Below are positions 55,151 to 64,000 of a stretch of 64,000 bases of DNA, piece after piece (position 1 is the first letter of the stretch; each line of letters opens with the position of its first letter). The notes beneath the pieces were generated by a model. That model was not told the origin of the DNA, made no database searches, and saw only the letters and a program-made list of their open reading frames with translations. Origin of the DNA: Gemmatimonas aurantiaca T-27 (GTDB lineage: Bacteria > Gemmatimonadota > Gemmatimonadetes > Gemmatimonadales > Gemmatimonadaceae); NCBI RefSeq assembly GCF_000010305.1, contig NC_012489.1, forward strand, positions 3,789,646 through 3,853,645, given 5' to 3'. The position numbers and the translations under genes are program-made.

Positions 55151-55828
55151 ATGAGGCAATCGAAAGGAGAACTCACCCGCCAACGCATCGTGGAAACGGC
55201 GGCGCCGGTGTTCAATCGCCGAGGCTATGCGGGGGCCAGCATGGCGCACCTCATGGAGGCCGCCGGTCTCGAGAAGGGGGGGCTGTATCGCCATTTCGAG
55301 AGCAAGGATGCGCTCGCCCTCGCGGCCTTCGACCACGCCGTCCGGCTCAGCGGCCGACGCATCCGACAGTGTGTTCTCGACGGGGGGCCCTCGGCGGCAG
55401 GCCGTTTGCTCGGTGTGGCGCAGGGCATGGCCACCTCAGGCCTCGATCCATCGGTGCCGGGCGGATGTCCCCTGCTCAACACGGCCATCGAGGTGGATGA
55501 TCCGTCGCTCGACGCCGAGAACAGTCTGTATCCGGAACTGCGTCTCCGCACGCGCCGCGCCATGAATGATTTGCTGCGTGTGGTGCGCCGCATCGTGGAC
55601 GAAGGCGTGGCCAGCGGTGAGTTCATCCAAGATGTGGACGCCGATGCCGAAGCGTCGCTGCTGGTGGCCACGATGGAGGGCGGCCTGCTGCTGATGCGTC
55701 TCTACGACGACCCCGCACACCTGCGGTGGGCGTTGCAGCGTATCGAAGATCGCGGGATGCAACTCACCCGGAGATCCAGCCGGCGACGCGTGCCCACGGT
55801 GCCTACCAAACGCACACGGTCGCGCTGA
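55151..55828 (+). CDS. TetR family transcriptional regulator
   Basis: The 225-residue protein has an N-terminal TetR helix-turn-helix (TRQRIVETAAPVFNRRGYAG ... MEAAGLEKGGLYRHFESKDALA) and a C-terminal ligand domain (VPGGCPLLNTAIEVDDPSLD). It probably represses itself and the following thiolase gene through the shared palindrome. The start ATG was taken because the palindrome lies directly upstream; the frame is open earlier but runs across the operator. Confidence 0.93.
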   Translation: MRQSKGELTRQRIVETAAPVFNRRGYAGASMAHLMEAAGLEKGGLYRHFESKDALALAAFDHAVRLSGRRIRQCVLDGGPSAAGRLLGVAQGMATSGLDPSVPGGCPLLNTAIEVDDPSLDAENSLYPELRLRTRRAMNDLLRVVRRIVDEGVASGEFIQDVDADAEASLLVATMEGGLLLMRLYDDPAHLRWALQRIEDRGMQLTRRSSRRRVPTVPTKRTRSR

Positions 55829-55866
55829 AATGAGCCTCACCCATGCACATGTCGCACGCCTATAAA

Positions 55867-55882
55867 GAGACCGATCGGTCTC
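55867..55882. promoter_or_regulatory. Second TetR-type operator, upstream of the thiolase gene
   Basis: GAGACCGATCGGTCTC is a perfect 16-bp palindrome with the same 12-bp core as the site before the tetR-like gene. TATAAA just precedes it, so a bound repressor could cover a -10 element. The thiolase start codon is 73 bp downstream. Confidence 0.8.
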
Positions 55883-55955
55883 ATAGCTGTATGGTCGACA
55901 CCGGTCCCGTGACGCCGCTGCCGACCCACTTCATGTCCGGTCGAGGAATTGCACC

Positions 55956-57326
55956 ATGTCTCATCTGAAGCCCCAGGATGCTGTCATCGTCGAAGCGTTA
56001 CGCACGCCGCGGGGACGTGGCAAGCCACTCGGCAGCTCACGCCCGGGCGCACTGGCCGGGATCCACCCGCAGGAGCTTGCCGCACAGATTCTCGACGCCA
56101 CGGTGTCGCGCACGGGTATTCCCGCCCGCGATGTCGACGATGTCATTCTCGGCTGTGTGACCCAGGCAGGCGAACAGGGCGCCAATATCGCACGGCACGC
56201 CGTGCTGACCGCCGGCTGGCCCGTCTCGGTCCCGGCCACCACACTCACCCGCGCCTGCGGATCCGGACTCGAAGCCATTCACATGGCGGTGAACGGCGTA
56301 CTGGCGGGAGCGCATCAGGTGGTGCTGGCCGGCGGCGTGGAGAGTATGTCCCGGGTGCCCATGGGCAGCGACACCGCGCGCCTGGTCGACCCGTCCGCAC
56401 CGGGTGCCGACGCCGCGGATCGCAGCGGCGTGGGTGATGGTGGCAATCCGCAACTCCGCCGTCGTATCCGGCAGGTCCCGCAGGGCATCAGTGCCGATCT
56501 CATCGCCACGCTGGAAGGCTTCAGCCGCGAGGAGATCGATGCATTCGCCCTGCGTTCCCAGCAGCAGGCCGCGATAGCCATCCGCGAAGGCCGATTCGCG
56601 CGCAGTCTGGTGCCCGTGCGTGATCCGGCGTCTGGGCAGGTCGTGCTCGACCACGAGGAGTATCCGCGGGAGACCACCGCCGAAGCCTTGGCATCGCTGG
56701 GAGCCGCATTTGCGACACTTGGCGCCAAGTCGGTATCGGCTACGGCCGATCTTTCACTCGATCAGCTCGCGCTCACTCAGGTGCGCGACCGACTGCTGGC
56801 CGGCCTGAGCGATGAAGGGGCGCGTATGCAGGCGGCCGTACAGACGGTGCAGGCGATCACACATGTACACACGGCCGGCAACTCGAGTGGCATTGCCGAT
56901 GGCGGAGCGGCGGTCCTGGTAGCGTCGCACGACTACGCCCGCGCCCATGGCCTGCGGGCACGGGCACGTATCCGTGCGATGGCCACCGTGGGCAGTGATC
57001 CCGTGCTGATGCTGACCGCTCCCACGCCGGCGTCACAGCTCGCGTTGTCACGGGCGGGGCTGTCGGTCAGCGACGTGGACCTCTGGGAAATCAACGAAGC
57101 CTTTGCCACGGTTCCCCTGCGCACGATTCGTGATCTCGGTATCCATCCCGATCGCGTGAACGTCAATGGCGGCGCGATTGCTCTGGGTCATCCGTTGGGC
57201 GCATCGGGCGCCATGTTGCTGGGTACGGTGTTGGACGAACTCGAGCGGCGCGGTCAAGCCATCGGTGTGGTGACACTGTGCATCGCCGGTGGCCTGGGCA
57301 TTGCGGCTGTGGTGGAACGGGTCTGA
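55956..57326 (+). CDS. Acetyl-CoA acyltransferase (thiolase)
   Basis: The 456-residue thiolase has the nucleophilic Cys in [17 protein letters not shown], the His in [15 protein letters not shown] and the C-terminal Cys in [13 protein letters not shown] (usual form CxGGGxG; here CIAGGLG). It could act in fatty-acid beta-oxidation or in acetoacetyl-CoA formation. No partner dehydrogenase is nearby. A TetR-type operator lies upstream, so acyl-CoA or a fatty acid may be the inducer. Confidence 0.93.
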   Translation: MSHLKPQDAVIVEALRTPRGRGKPLGSSRPGALAGIHPQELAAQILDATVSRTGIPARDVDDVILGCVTQAGEQGANIARHAVLTAGWPVSVPATTLTRACGSGLEAIHMAVNGVLAGAHQVVLAGGVESMSRVPMGSDTARLVDPSAPGADAADRSGVGDGGNPQLRRRIRQVPQGISADLIATLEGFSREEIDAFALRSQQQAAIAIREGRFARSLVPVRDPASGQVVLDHEEYPRETTAEALASLGAAFATLGAKSVSATADLSLDQLALTQVRDRLLAGLSDEGARMQAAVQTVQAITHVHTAGNSSGIADGGAAVLVASHDYARAHGLRARARIRAMATVGSDPVLMLTAPTPASQLALSRAGLSVSDVDLWEINEAFATVPLRTIRDLGIHPDRVNVNGGAIALGHPLGASGAMLLGTVLDELERRGQAIGVVTLCIAGGLGIAAVVERV

Positions 57327-57390
57327 TCGCCACCCCGTCCATCGCGCATCACGCCGCATGCGGCACGATACACGACGAAGCACCACGAAC

Positions 57391-57416
57391 GAGGGCGCCG
57401 GAATCCCGGCGCCCTC
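57391..57416. terminator. Bidirectional terminator between the thiolase and PEP-CTERM genes
   Basis: GAGGGCGCCGG and CCGGCGCCCTC form a perfect 11-bp stem with an AATC loop between two convergent genes. Confidence 0.75.
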
Positions 57417-57461
57417 GATTGCATTCACATCATTGGTTGTTCTGTTGCCCTTCGTGGTTGA

Positions 57462-58244
57462 TCAGGCCTGCTTGCGACGCACCATCAGCAGGAGCGCGGC
57501 GGCGCCGGTGGCAAACAACAGCACCGACGACGGTTCCGGCACGACACTGCTGGTGAAGTTCGCGTTGAAGCGCGCCTGCAGCGCCGGGTCGCCCGTATAG
57601 TCCCAATCGGTCGACGTCAGATCCCCGAAGGTCGTGGCACTGTTCGTGAACACCAGTGCGCCGTCGGCATACGGACTCGGATCGCCAGACACCACATCAA
57701 AATCCGCCACAGCCGTACCCGGAAGACCACTGATCCCGACGACGCTGAGGAACGCGATGTACTGCGTGCCAGCATTGATCGAGACATTCGACGTACCAAA
57801 CGTGAACTGCTGCGAGGCCACCGTCGGTCCGATGCGCTCTTCGCTGGAGTACAGCACGTTGGTCACCTTGGTGCCGTCCCACTCTGCCACATAGGCCCGC
57901 AGCACCAGTCCGTTCGACGGCTCATCCACCGACGGCGAGAGCCAGAAGGAGAAGTCCTGCATGTAGCAGGTGAGCGCGCAGACAGGACCAGTGGGACGGA
58001 CAAACGTCTGGCCCATCGCCACGGTGGCGCCGCCAGGCAACGCCCCGAAAGGACCCATCGGCATCGCTTCCGCGGCGCTGCCAATAGTGATGGACGTGCT
58101 CTGCGCTGCCGCGACGCCCGGCACCATGGCCGAACCAACGAGGGCGGCAGTCGTGGCCACGAGTGCCACGGAGCGAGTGAAGAACTTCGGCATGGAGGTC
58201 GTGAACATCGTCAGGGTCGGAAGAAACGTGGAGTGTGCCATCAC
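57462..58244 (-). CDS. PEP-CTERM sorting-domain protein
   Basis: The 260-residue protein has a long N-terminal signal region and a C-terminal PEP-CTERM signal: VPEPSSVLLFATG, a hydrophobic stretch, then MVRRKQA. Exosortase is expected to process and anchor it in the cell envelope or extracellular matrix; no exosortase gene is in the window. The body is beta-rich with one CALTC pair. The ATG used overlaps the nuclease stop by four bases; a later Met (MPKFFTR) would give a more usual signal length. Confidence 0.88.
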   Translation of the reverse strand: MMAHSTFLPTLTMFTTSMPKFFTRSVALVATTAALVGSAMVPGVAAAQSTSITIGSAAEAMPMGPFGALPGGATVAMGQTFVRPTGPVCALTCYMQDFSFWLSPSVDEPSNGLVLRAYVAEWDGTKVTNVLYSSEERIGPTVASQQFTFGTSNVSINAGTQYIAFLSVVGISGLPGTAVADFDVVSGDPSPYADGALVFTNSATTFGDLTSTDWDYTGDPALQARFNANFTSSVVPEPSSVLLFATGAAALLLMVRRKQA

Positions 58245-61200
58245 TGCACCGTGATGGTCAGCGTCTGCGTGGTGCTGGCACCACTGCGGTCAGTCACGCT
58301 CACCGTGACCGTATACTGGCCCGCCGCGGCGTACACGTGCGGACGCTGCAGCGGTGATGCGGGCGCGACGGTCGAGATGAACTGGGTGACCGCCGTGTTG
58401 TCGCCCCAGTTGATGCGCACGGTGTACGGCGCACCCTTGGTGCTGCTGAACTTGACGCCAATGCTCGACGACACACCGGCCGTCCACGACGCCGGCGGCG
58501 TCACGGTCAGCGACGGATCGTTCACGACGGGCGATGTCAGCGTGAGGCCGATCAGCACCGGATCATGATCCGACGTGCGGAATGCGCTGTTGTCCGTGAG
58601 TGACACGATCTGGCCGGCCGACTTGTAGTCGGTGTTGTAGTCGAGGATGCTCGGCTCGTCGGCATTGATGTGCCACGTCGTCACACCCGTGATCTGCGAG
58701 GCGATCGACGACGAGGCCATCGCATGATCGAGGTAGCCCCACTGACCGTCGAACACGTACGAGTAGGCGTTCGGGCCGATGCGCGACTCGAGCAGGTCGA
58801 TGAAACCGGCGTTGCGCAGCACCATGATGGGGTCTTCCTTGGCGTAGGCATTGAGGTCGCCGAGGATGAGCACATCCGGATCACCCGTACCCGTGGGGTT
58901 GGTGGTGAGCCAGTTGCGTAGCTGCGTGGCGGCCGCCACACGCACTGCATTGCAGTTGCCCTGTCCGTCGCCGGCGTCACCCGCGTTGCAGGCGCTGCCC
59001 TTGCTCTTGAAGTGGTTCACCACGGCGATGAAGCGGGCGCCGTCGGCCTGCTGGAAGGCCTGGGCAAGCGCCGGACGATTGCGCGGCGCGCCATCGCCAC
59101 CGTTCACGAACGCGACCGAATTGAGTGCGGCGGTGTTGCCTACCGGCGTCACCCGTGCCGGCTTGTAGATCAGCGCCACCTTGATGGCATCGGTGCCGAG
59201 GGCGTTGGTCTGGCCCGTGGCCGCGTCCGCATTGATGAACGCGTACGTGTTGGGACCCGCCTGCGCATTGAGCTGCGACACGAGATGGGCAATGGCGCTC
59301 GAGGTGCCGTAGCCGTCGTTCTCGATTTCCACGATGCCCAGCACGTCGGCGTTCAGACCCATCAGCGCCGCGACCGTCTTCGGCACCTGACGGTTGAATT
59401 CCGTCTGACTATCGGCGCCGCGGCAATCCGTCGAGCCGCCACCCACACCGTAGGTGCAGCCGCTGAACGAATTGAAGTAGTTCAGCACGTTGAACGACGA
59501 CACACGCAGCGTGCCACCGACGCTGGTCGGCGTCGTCGGACGGGCGTTGGTAGCCACGAAGTTTGGCGCACCACCACCCATCGCGCCGATCGGACGGACG
59601 CGGTAGGCATTGCCCGAGGCTTCGTTGCCGGACCAGGTGTAGGTCATGATGCCCACGATGCCCGTGGCCACATCACCACCACGCAGCGTGTTGCTCGCGC
59701 TGAGCGGATTGCCACCACGACCGAAGATGATCGGATCGGGGTTCTGGTCGTTCGTGGCATCGTCGACGATGATGCGGGCCAGGTTGTTCTGGGCCTGGAG
59801 TGCGGCCGCGGCTGCGCCGGGCGCCACCACATTCGTCGGCTGCATCTGACGCGCGTTCACCGACATCACCACCTGACCAAAACGACCCAACTGATAGTGC
59901 TCCGTGACGTAGAGCGACTGCGGCAGGCGGACCAACATGCCCTCGAAGCGCTCGAGGTAGGTGCTGGACGCCACCGGCAACGTCACATCCGTCGGCGTGA
60001 TCGTCGCGCCGCTGCTGCACACCGTGATGGCCGTGACGTTGCTGATCTGCGTCTGTTCCTGGAATTCACCGGCGGTGCCCGTCACGCGGACCACATCACC
60101 CAACGAGACGCTGTTGCTGGTGTTGTTGAACACGAACAGGCCGTCGGACGTGGCGGCATTGCCGTCGCCCGTCTGGTCCTGGATGTAGAAGCCACGCAGC
60201 GCCGGCTGCGCCCCTTCGAAGTCACCGACCACCACACCCTGCGTGGTGACGGTGCCCGTGATGGCCGCGGTCGCGCCACTGCCCTGGATGGCATAGGTCG
60301 GCGTGAAACCCGACGAACAGGTGCTGCCACCGAGCGTGGAGAAATTGAGCACATGGTTCGCCGTCATCGGCACCGACGGATTGGCCGCATCGACCACCTG
60401 CGCCGCCACGATCGTCACCGTGCAGCTCTCACCCGCCGTGAAGTCGGTCGTGGGGTTGAGCGTGAATGCACTGTTGGTCGTGCCACCGGTCACCGTGGCC
60501 GCATGTGTGCCGCTGTTGGTGCAACTGATCGTGTACCACGTGCCGCTCACCGTCACCGGCGTATTGAAGGCGACGGCAATGTCCGACGTGACCGCCACGT
60601 TGCCCGCACCGGCCGCCGGTGTCGTGCTGGTCACGGTCGGTGCCAGGGTCACGGTCCCGCAGGTCGCCGTGTGCGCACCGAGACCATCGATGTTGTCGGT
60701 CGCGAAACCGTCCCACTCGGTGGCCGGATTGAACGCATCACTACCGTTGGTGTCACCGGTGCAGATGCTGCTCTTGCGGCGCAGCGTGTTGTCGGCCGTG
60801 CTGGTGAGCCCCGAACCCCATTCGGTGCCGGGGTTGTTGCCGATCTGGCCGATCACGTCGAGCGCGGCACTGCCCTTCACCAGCGCGACTGCGTCGTTGC
60901 CGTTGTACCACCCGGCCGAGTTGGTGAGGTTGGCCTTGGCCAGGATCTGTGCATTGGCCGAGCCATGCGCCAGCACGAACACACCGCCCGCCGGCACGGT
61001 ACCGGTGAGATTGATGGTGAGATTGGCCGTGGCCGCACCGTTGGAGTACATCAACACCTTGTACTGACCCGACGACAGATTGATCGCCGCGCCCGTGCCA
61101 TTGTAGATCTCGAGTGCCTTATTGTTGCTGCTGCCTTCGATGTATTCGGAGATGAACAGGTCTGTCGCCGGAGCGGACAGATCCAGACGTGGCGCCGGGA

Positions 61201-61315
61201 GTTCCGGAACCGCCGATGTCGGCATGGGGCGGTCAGCGCAGGCCGCCAGCAGAGCGGCAATCACTGTCGCGGGAAGCACGCGCCGGGAGCGCGTGAACAG
61301 AGTCGGGAGATTCAT
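58241..61315 (-). CDS. ExeM/NucH-type extracellular endonuclease lipoprotein
   Basis: The 1024-residue protein has a signal with lipobox (VIAALLAAC). It contains a lamin-tail-like domain (FISEYIEGSSNNKALEIYNG), Ig-like/OB-like regions (FYIQDQTGDGNAATSDGLFV), and a large endonuclease/exonuclease/phosphatase domain (VSSFNVLNYF, GIVEIENDGYG, VVNHFKSKGSAC, ILGDLNAY, TSDHDPV). A C-terminal PKD domain closes it. ExeM/NucH enzymes degrade extracellular DNA. The start was chosen for the signal peptide; the frame is open 162 bases further up. The PEP-CTERM gene follows with a four-base overlap. Confidence 0.92.
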   Translation of the reverse strand: MNLPTLFTRSRRVLPATVIAALLAACADRPMPTSAVPELPAPRLDLSAPATDLFISEYIEGSSNNKALEIYNGTGAAINLSSGQYKVLMYSNGAATANLTINLTGTVPAGGVFVLAHGSANAQILAKANLTNSAGWYNGNDAVALVKGSAALDVIGQIGNNPGTEWGSGLTSTADNTLRRKSSICTGDTNGSDAFNPATEWDGFATDNIDGLGAHTATCGTVTLAPTVTSTTPAAGAGNVAVTSDIAVAFNTPVTVSGTWYTISCTNSGTHAATVTGGTTNSAFTLNPTTDFTAGESCTVTIVAAQVVDAANPSVPMTANHVLNFSTLGGSTCSSGFTPTYAIQGSGATAAITGTVTTQGVVVGDFEGAQPALRGFYIQDQTGDGNAATSDGLFVFNNTSNSVSLGDVVRVTGTAGEFQEQTQISNVTAITVCSSGATITPTDVTLPVASSTYLERFEGMLVRLPQSLYVTEHYQLGRFGQVVMSVNARQMQPTNVVAPGAAAAALQAQNNLARIIVDDATNDQNPDPIIFGRGGNPLSASNTLRGGDVATGIVGIMTYTWSGNEASGNAYRVRPIGAMGGGAPNFVATNARPTTPTSVGGTLRVSSFNVLNYFNSFSGCTYGVGGGSTDCRGADSQTEFNRQVPKTVAALMGLNADVLGIVEIENDGYGTSSAIAHLVSQLNAQAGPNTYAFINADAATGQTNALGTDAIKVALIYKPARVTPVGNTAALNSVAFVNGGDGAPRNRPALAQAFQQADGARFIAVVNHFKSKGSACNAGDAGDGQGNCNAVRVAAATQLRNWLTTNPTGTGDPDVLILGDLNAYAKEDPIMVLRNAGFIDLLESRIGPNAYSYVFDGQWGYLDHAMASSSIASQITGVTTWHINADEPSILDYNTDYKSAGQIVSLTDNSAFRTSDHDPVLIGLTLTSPVVNDPSLTVTPPASWTAGVSSSIGVKFSSTKGAPYTVRINWGDNTAVTQFISTVAPASPLQRPHVYAAAGQYTVTVSVTDRSGASTTQTLTITVQ

Positions 61316-61537
61316 GGAGGAGGCCGGTGTGGACGTGAGGGTCGGACAACCGGCGTGCAAGAGGCGCATTCCCTGATTCGGGCACAATCGACGTTGCCAT
61401 TCCGTTGCGCGTTCGATTCGTCGGGCACATCGATCGTTCGCAAAGTGCCGCGCGCAAGCTTCAACAGTGACGCACACGCGCCACGAAATTGGTGGTGTTC
61501 GGGCCTGCCGATTGGTACCGTCAGAGCCCGACGACGA

Positions 61538-62467
61538 CTACTTCAGCAACTGTCGCAGCAGTTCCGGCATCGCGTGATACTGATCCGTGTGGTCGGGCCC
61601 ACTATTGCCCGCATAGCCCTGTACCGTGAACCGACCGGCGCGCACCTCGCTCAATCGTTGTGTGCCGCGCGGGCCCCATGCCAGCACCGGTGCGCGGCGG
61701 AGGCCAACCGCGTGCAACAACCAGTCGGCCGTTTCCGTGGTACTGACAAAGGTGCCTGGGAAAATTTCGGTGTGCGTGACGAGAAAGCGCTTCTCCCGAC
61801 GCATGGCACGCCGCGCAAAATCGGCAAACGCCGTGAGATTGGTGCTGTCGATCGAACCGCCCAGCGCCAACACGCGTCCCTCGGGGATGTACGAGGTGTG
61901 CATGCCGTCGAGCAGTAGAACTGCCTGCACTCGATCGCGATGGCGCGGCTCACGAAGGATGCGCCGAATGGCGCCATGCCCTGCCGAAAACCCAGTCAGG
62001 GTGATGTGGTCGGCCTGAGTGGACACTCCAAGGACCTGACTCACGTCGCGATCGATGGCGGCCAACAGCGAGTCGAACACAGCGGGGTCGGCGAAGGCCC
62101 GGTCGTAGGCACCGGAACCGGCACCCAGATTGATCACCGCGGCCACGGTACCATCGCGCAGATCGGCAACGGCTTGTTGTGCCAACCACGCCGCGCCGTG
62201 AAAGTGAATCACCAGCGCATAGTGGCCACGTTTCCGGGTGCGATGGCCTATCCACAACTCGACCGTACGTCCGGCGGGCCCCGCGACGGCACGTTGCTGG
62301 CCACCGAGCTCTCGCGCCGATAGTCGGGCATGCGCACGCGTGGATTCGTCCATCGGGGACGGATTCTGCGCTGCGGGAGGCACGGTGACGGGCGCCGGAG
62401 GAGCGCCCTGGGCACCCGCTTCCAGCGCGGCGACCAGCAACAGGCAGGCAGTGACGAATCGGCGCAT
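61538..62467 (-). CDS. Secreted alpha/beta-hydrolase-like protein, function unknown
   Basis: The 309-residue protein has a signal peptide (MRRFVTACLLLVAALEAGAQG). It contains a hydrolase-like core: YALVIHFHGAAWLAQQ (oxyanion-type HG), the nucleophile motif LTGFSAGHGAIRR and a C-terminal His in GNSGPDHTDQY. It may be an esterase or a peptidase-like hydrolase; the substrate is unknown. Divergent from the edge gene. Confidence 0.8.
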   Translation of the reverse strand: MRRFVTACLLLVAALEAGAQGAPPAPVTVPPAAQNPSPMDESTRAHARLSARELGGQQRAVAGPAGRTVELWIGHRTRKRGHYALVIHFHGAAWLAQQAVADLRDGTVAAVINLGAGSGAYDRAFADPAVFDSLLAAIDRDVSQVLGVSTQADHITLTGFSAGHGAIRRILREPRHRDRVQAVLLLDGMHTSYIPEGRVLALGGSIDSTNLTAFADFARRAMRREKRFLVTHTEIFPGTFVSTTETADWLLHAVGLRRAPVLAWGPRGTQRLSEVRAGRFTVQGYAGNSGPDHTDQYHAMPELLRQLLK

Positions 62468-62536
62468 AGGGGATGGATGCTGGCGGTCTGACCGGAAGCG
62501 GATACGTTGGAGGGATCATCTCCAGCAGGCAATGCC

Positions 62537-64000
62537 ATGACCACGCCGTTGAGCAATCGTCTTCGCAGGCTCGTCTGGTGGACGGGCGCACTCGCCATCC
62601 CCTCCATCACCAATGCGCAGCCCGCCGTGGCGCAGCCCACTGGCGCGCGGGTCGCGGCGGTGCGTGGAGTGGTTTTCGACAGTCTGGCCGGTGTGCCACT
62701 CGGCGATGCCACCGTACAACTGGTATCCGCGGATGGCAGCGGCGCCTTTGGAAAGACCGTCTCGGCGGATCGCACGGGACAGTTCTACATCGACAGCGTG
62801 CCCGATGGCCGCTATGCCCTTGGTTTCTTCCACCCGAAACTCGATTCGCTCGGCATGGAAGCGCCGCTGCGGATGGTTCAGGTGTCGAATCAACAGAACG
62901 CCGTTGTTGGCACCGGTATTCCCGCGCCCAAGGCCTACCGTGCCATGGTATGTGGCTCGGCCGCAAATCCCTTGGGGAATGCGGCGTTGGTCGGTTTTGT
63001 GCGCGATGCCACCACGCACGCCCCCGTACCGGGAGCGACAGTGCTGGTGAGCTGGCTCGAAATGTCTCTCGGCGGTGCGGGAGGGACGCAGATTCGTACC
63101 GTGCGCCGCACCGCAAAGACGAGCGACAATGGCTGGTATTCCGTGTGCCAGGTCCCGAGCCCAGGCAGCATCCAGGTGAGCGCCCGGAGTGACGCTGGAG
63201 GAACAGACACGCTGCAACTGGAAGTGCCGAGCTCTGGATTGCTCCGCCGTGAGCTGGCCGTCGGCGCCGCGCACGTGACCGTGGTGCAAGACGGCGCGAG
63301 CAAGGCAGATACCAGCGGATTGCCGCCGCGCGTGATGCAAACGGGAGACGGCACACTTCGCGGCACGGTAGTGGGTGCCGCCATCGGCGCTTCAGCAGGT
63401 CGCCCGCTGGTTGGTGCGACCGTTGGTATGGCCAACGGACCGCAGACCAGAACGGATGCCAAGGGCGAATGGACACTCTCGTCACTACCACGAGGCACGC
63501 GTGCATTGGAAGTGCGTGCCGTGGGCTATTACCCGGAGCGCCTCGCCGTGGATGTCGTGGAGGACGCACCGCCACAACACGTATCCCTGGTGACGTTCAA
63601 GTCAGTGCTGGACACCATGAAGGTCATTGCCAGCCCTGCCCCCCTCGTTGCCGGCGGTTTTCTCGAGCGTCGACGCTCCGGCCTGGGCACGTACATCACG
63701 GCCAATGACATCGCGGTGAAGACGGCCATGATGACCAGCGAGATCTTCCGGAATATTCCAGGCATCTATCTGGAGTATCCACAATCCGCGGACATCGACG
63801 GCGAGAGGCCTGCGTCCAGCATGAACTCTCCAGAACCGGTGGTGCTGATGCGCAGCAACGCCGGCACCCGATGCTTTCCCACGATTGTCTACAACGGCAC
63901 GTTGATGCAGCACCTCAGTACTCCGGACCTGAACAGCTTCCTCAATCCCAAAAACATCCTGGCCATCGAGGTGTACCGACCCGGCCAGGCCCCGCCGAAC
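62537..64000 (+). CDS. Carboxypeptidase-regulatory-like domain protein, TonB-plug-like (3' partial)
   Basis: The frame is open to the last base, so the C-terminus lies outside. It encodes 488 residues here: a signal peptide ending near TNAQP and at least three carboxypeptidase-regulatory/CNA-B-like beta domains (VRGVVFDSLAGVPLGDATVQL; LVGFVRDATTHAPVPGATV; LRGTVVGAAIGASAGRPLVGATV). A plug-like region follows (GGFLERRRSGLGTYITANDI, SEIFRNIPGIYLEY, TRCFPTIVYNGTLM, NILAIEVYRPG). This layout is seen in secreted or outer-membrane proteins of related bacteria whose function is not established. A full TonB barrel might follow beyond the edge, but the spacing suggests the protein ends soon. Confidence 0.85.
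   Translation, partial: MTTPLSNRLRRLVWWTGALAIPSITNAQPAVAQPTGARVAAVRGVVFDSLAGVPLGDATVQLVSADGSGAFGKTVSADRTGQFYIDSVPDGRYALGFFHPKLDSLGMEAPLRMVQVSNQQNAVVGTGIPAPKAYRAMVCGSAANPLGNAALVGFVRDATTHAPVPGATVLVSWLEMSLGGAGGTQIRTVRRTAKTSDNGWYSVCQVPSPGSIQVSARSDAGGTDTLQLEVPSSGLLRRELAVGAAHVTVVQDGASKADTSGLPPRVMQTGDGTLRGTVVGAAIGASAGRPLVGATVGMANGPQTRTDAKGEWTLSSLPRGTRALEVRAVGYYPERLAVDVVEDAPPQHVSLVTFKSVLDTMKVIASPAPLVAGGFLERRRSGLGTYITANDIAVKTAMMTSEIFRNIPGIYLEYPQSADIDGERPASSMNSPEPVVLMRSNAGTRCFPTIVYNGTLMQHLSTPDLNSFLNPKNILAIEVYRPGQAPPN

Noticed and set aside
59012-61918. A 968-codon plus-strand open frame opposite the nuclease gene
   Set aside because: Its composition is Arg/His-rich with no motif, while the minus strand encodes clear nuclease domains.

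Overview
The window is a GC-rich, gene-dense bacterial chromosome segment. It carries many secreted hydrolases, an outer-membrane DUF5916 protein, a PEP-CTERM protein, a choice-of-anchor I lipoprotein, several two-component proteins, and a carboxypeptidase-regulatory-like protein cut by the right edge. This mix suggests a member of the Gemmatimonadota (Gemmatimonas-like). That placement is inferred from gene content and style, not from a marker gene. No rRNA, tRNA, CRISPR array or insertion sequence was seen.

Left part (1-19.4 kb). A polar amino-acid ABC importer (a solute-binding/permease fusion cut by the left edge, plus its ATPase) ends in a long imperfect palindrome. Divergent glgA and glgC follow, then a small lipoprotein. 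Next is a histidine kinase/response-regulator pair whose regulator is split by an in-frame TAG. Then come a class A beta-lactamase-like serine hydrolase, a Tat/lipobox intradiol dioxygenase-like protein, a nitronate monooxygenase-like enzyme, two secreted peptidases (M24 and S9), a secreted single-CxxCH protein, and a secreted protein that looks like a degenerate metallo-beta-lactamase fold.

Centre (19.4-35.05 kb). This is the most notable region: a compact, almost completely overlapping 12-gene minus-strand operon for a catecholate siderophore of the enterobactin type. In transcription order it encodes: ferric-siderophore permease, ATPase, esterase, EntS-like exporter, binding protein, EntC, EntE, isochorismatase, a separate aryl carrier protein, an EntF-like C-A-T-TE synthetase with a serine-type adenylation pocket, EntA, and a DAHP synthase that feeds the shikimate pathway. 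A phosphopantetheinyl transferase gene diverges from it across only 29 bp, which contain a perfect 6-8-6 dyad. Together these genes make chorismate-derived 2,3-dihydroxybenzoate, couple it to serine, export the product, and take up and hydrolyse its ferric form. No TonB-dependent receptor and no second permease lie beside it.

Right part (35-64 kb). Here are a large propeller-type hybrid histidine kinase, a 1-Cys peroxiredoxin, a complete subclass B3 metallo-beta-lactamase, a GlxA-type AraC regulator, a periplasmic double rhodanese, a hairpin-dense gene-free gap, a DUF5916 protein, a choice-of-anchor I lipoprotein, an SRPBCC protein, an AlgE-like porin followed by a chemoreceptor, an AraC regulator, a small DUF6265-like secreted protein and an ankyrin protein. 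A TetR gene and a thiolase gene each follow the same 12-bp palindrome, a clear candidate regulon. An ExeM/NucH-type extracellular nuclease overlaps a PEP-CTERM protein gene. A secreted alpha/beta-hydrolase-like protein and the edge-truncated carboxypeptidase-regulatory-like protein close the window.
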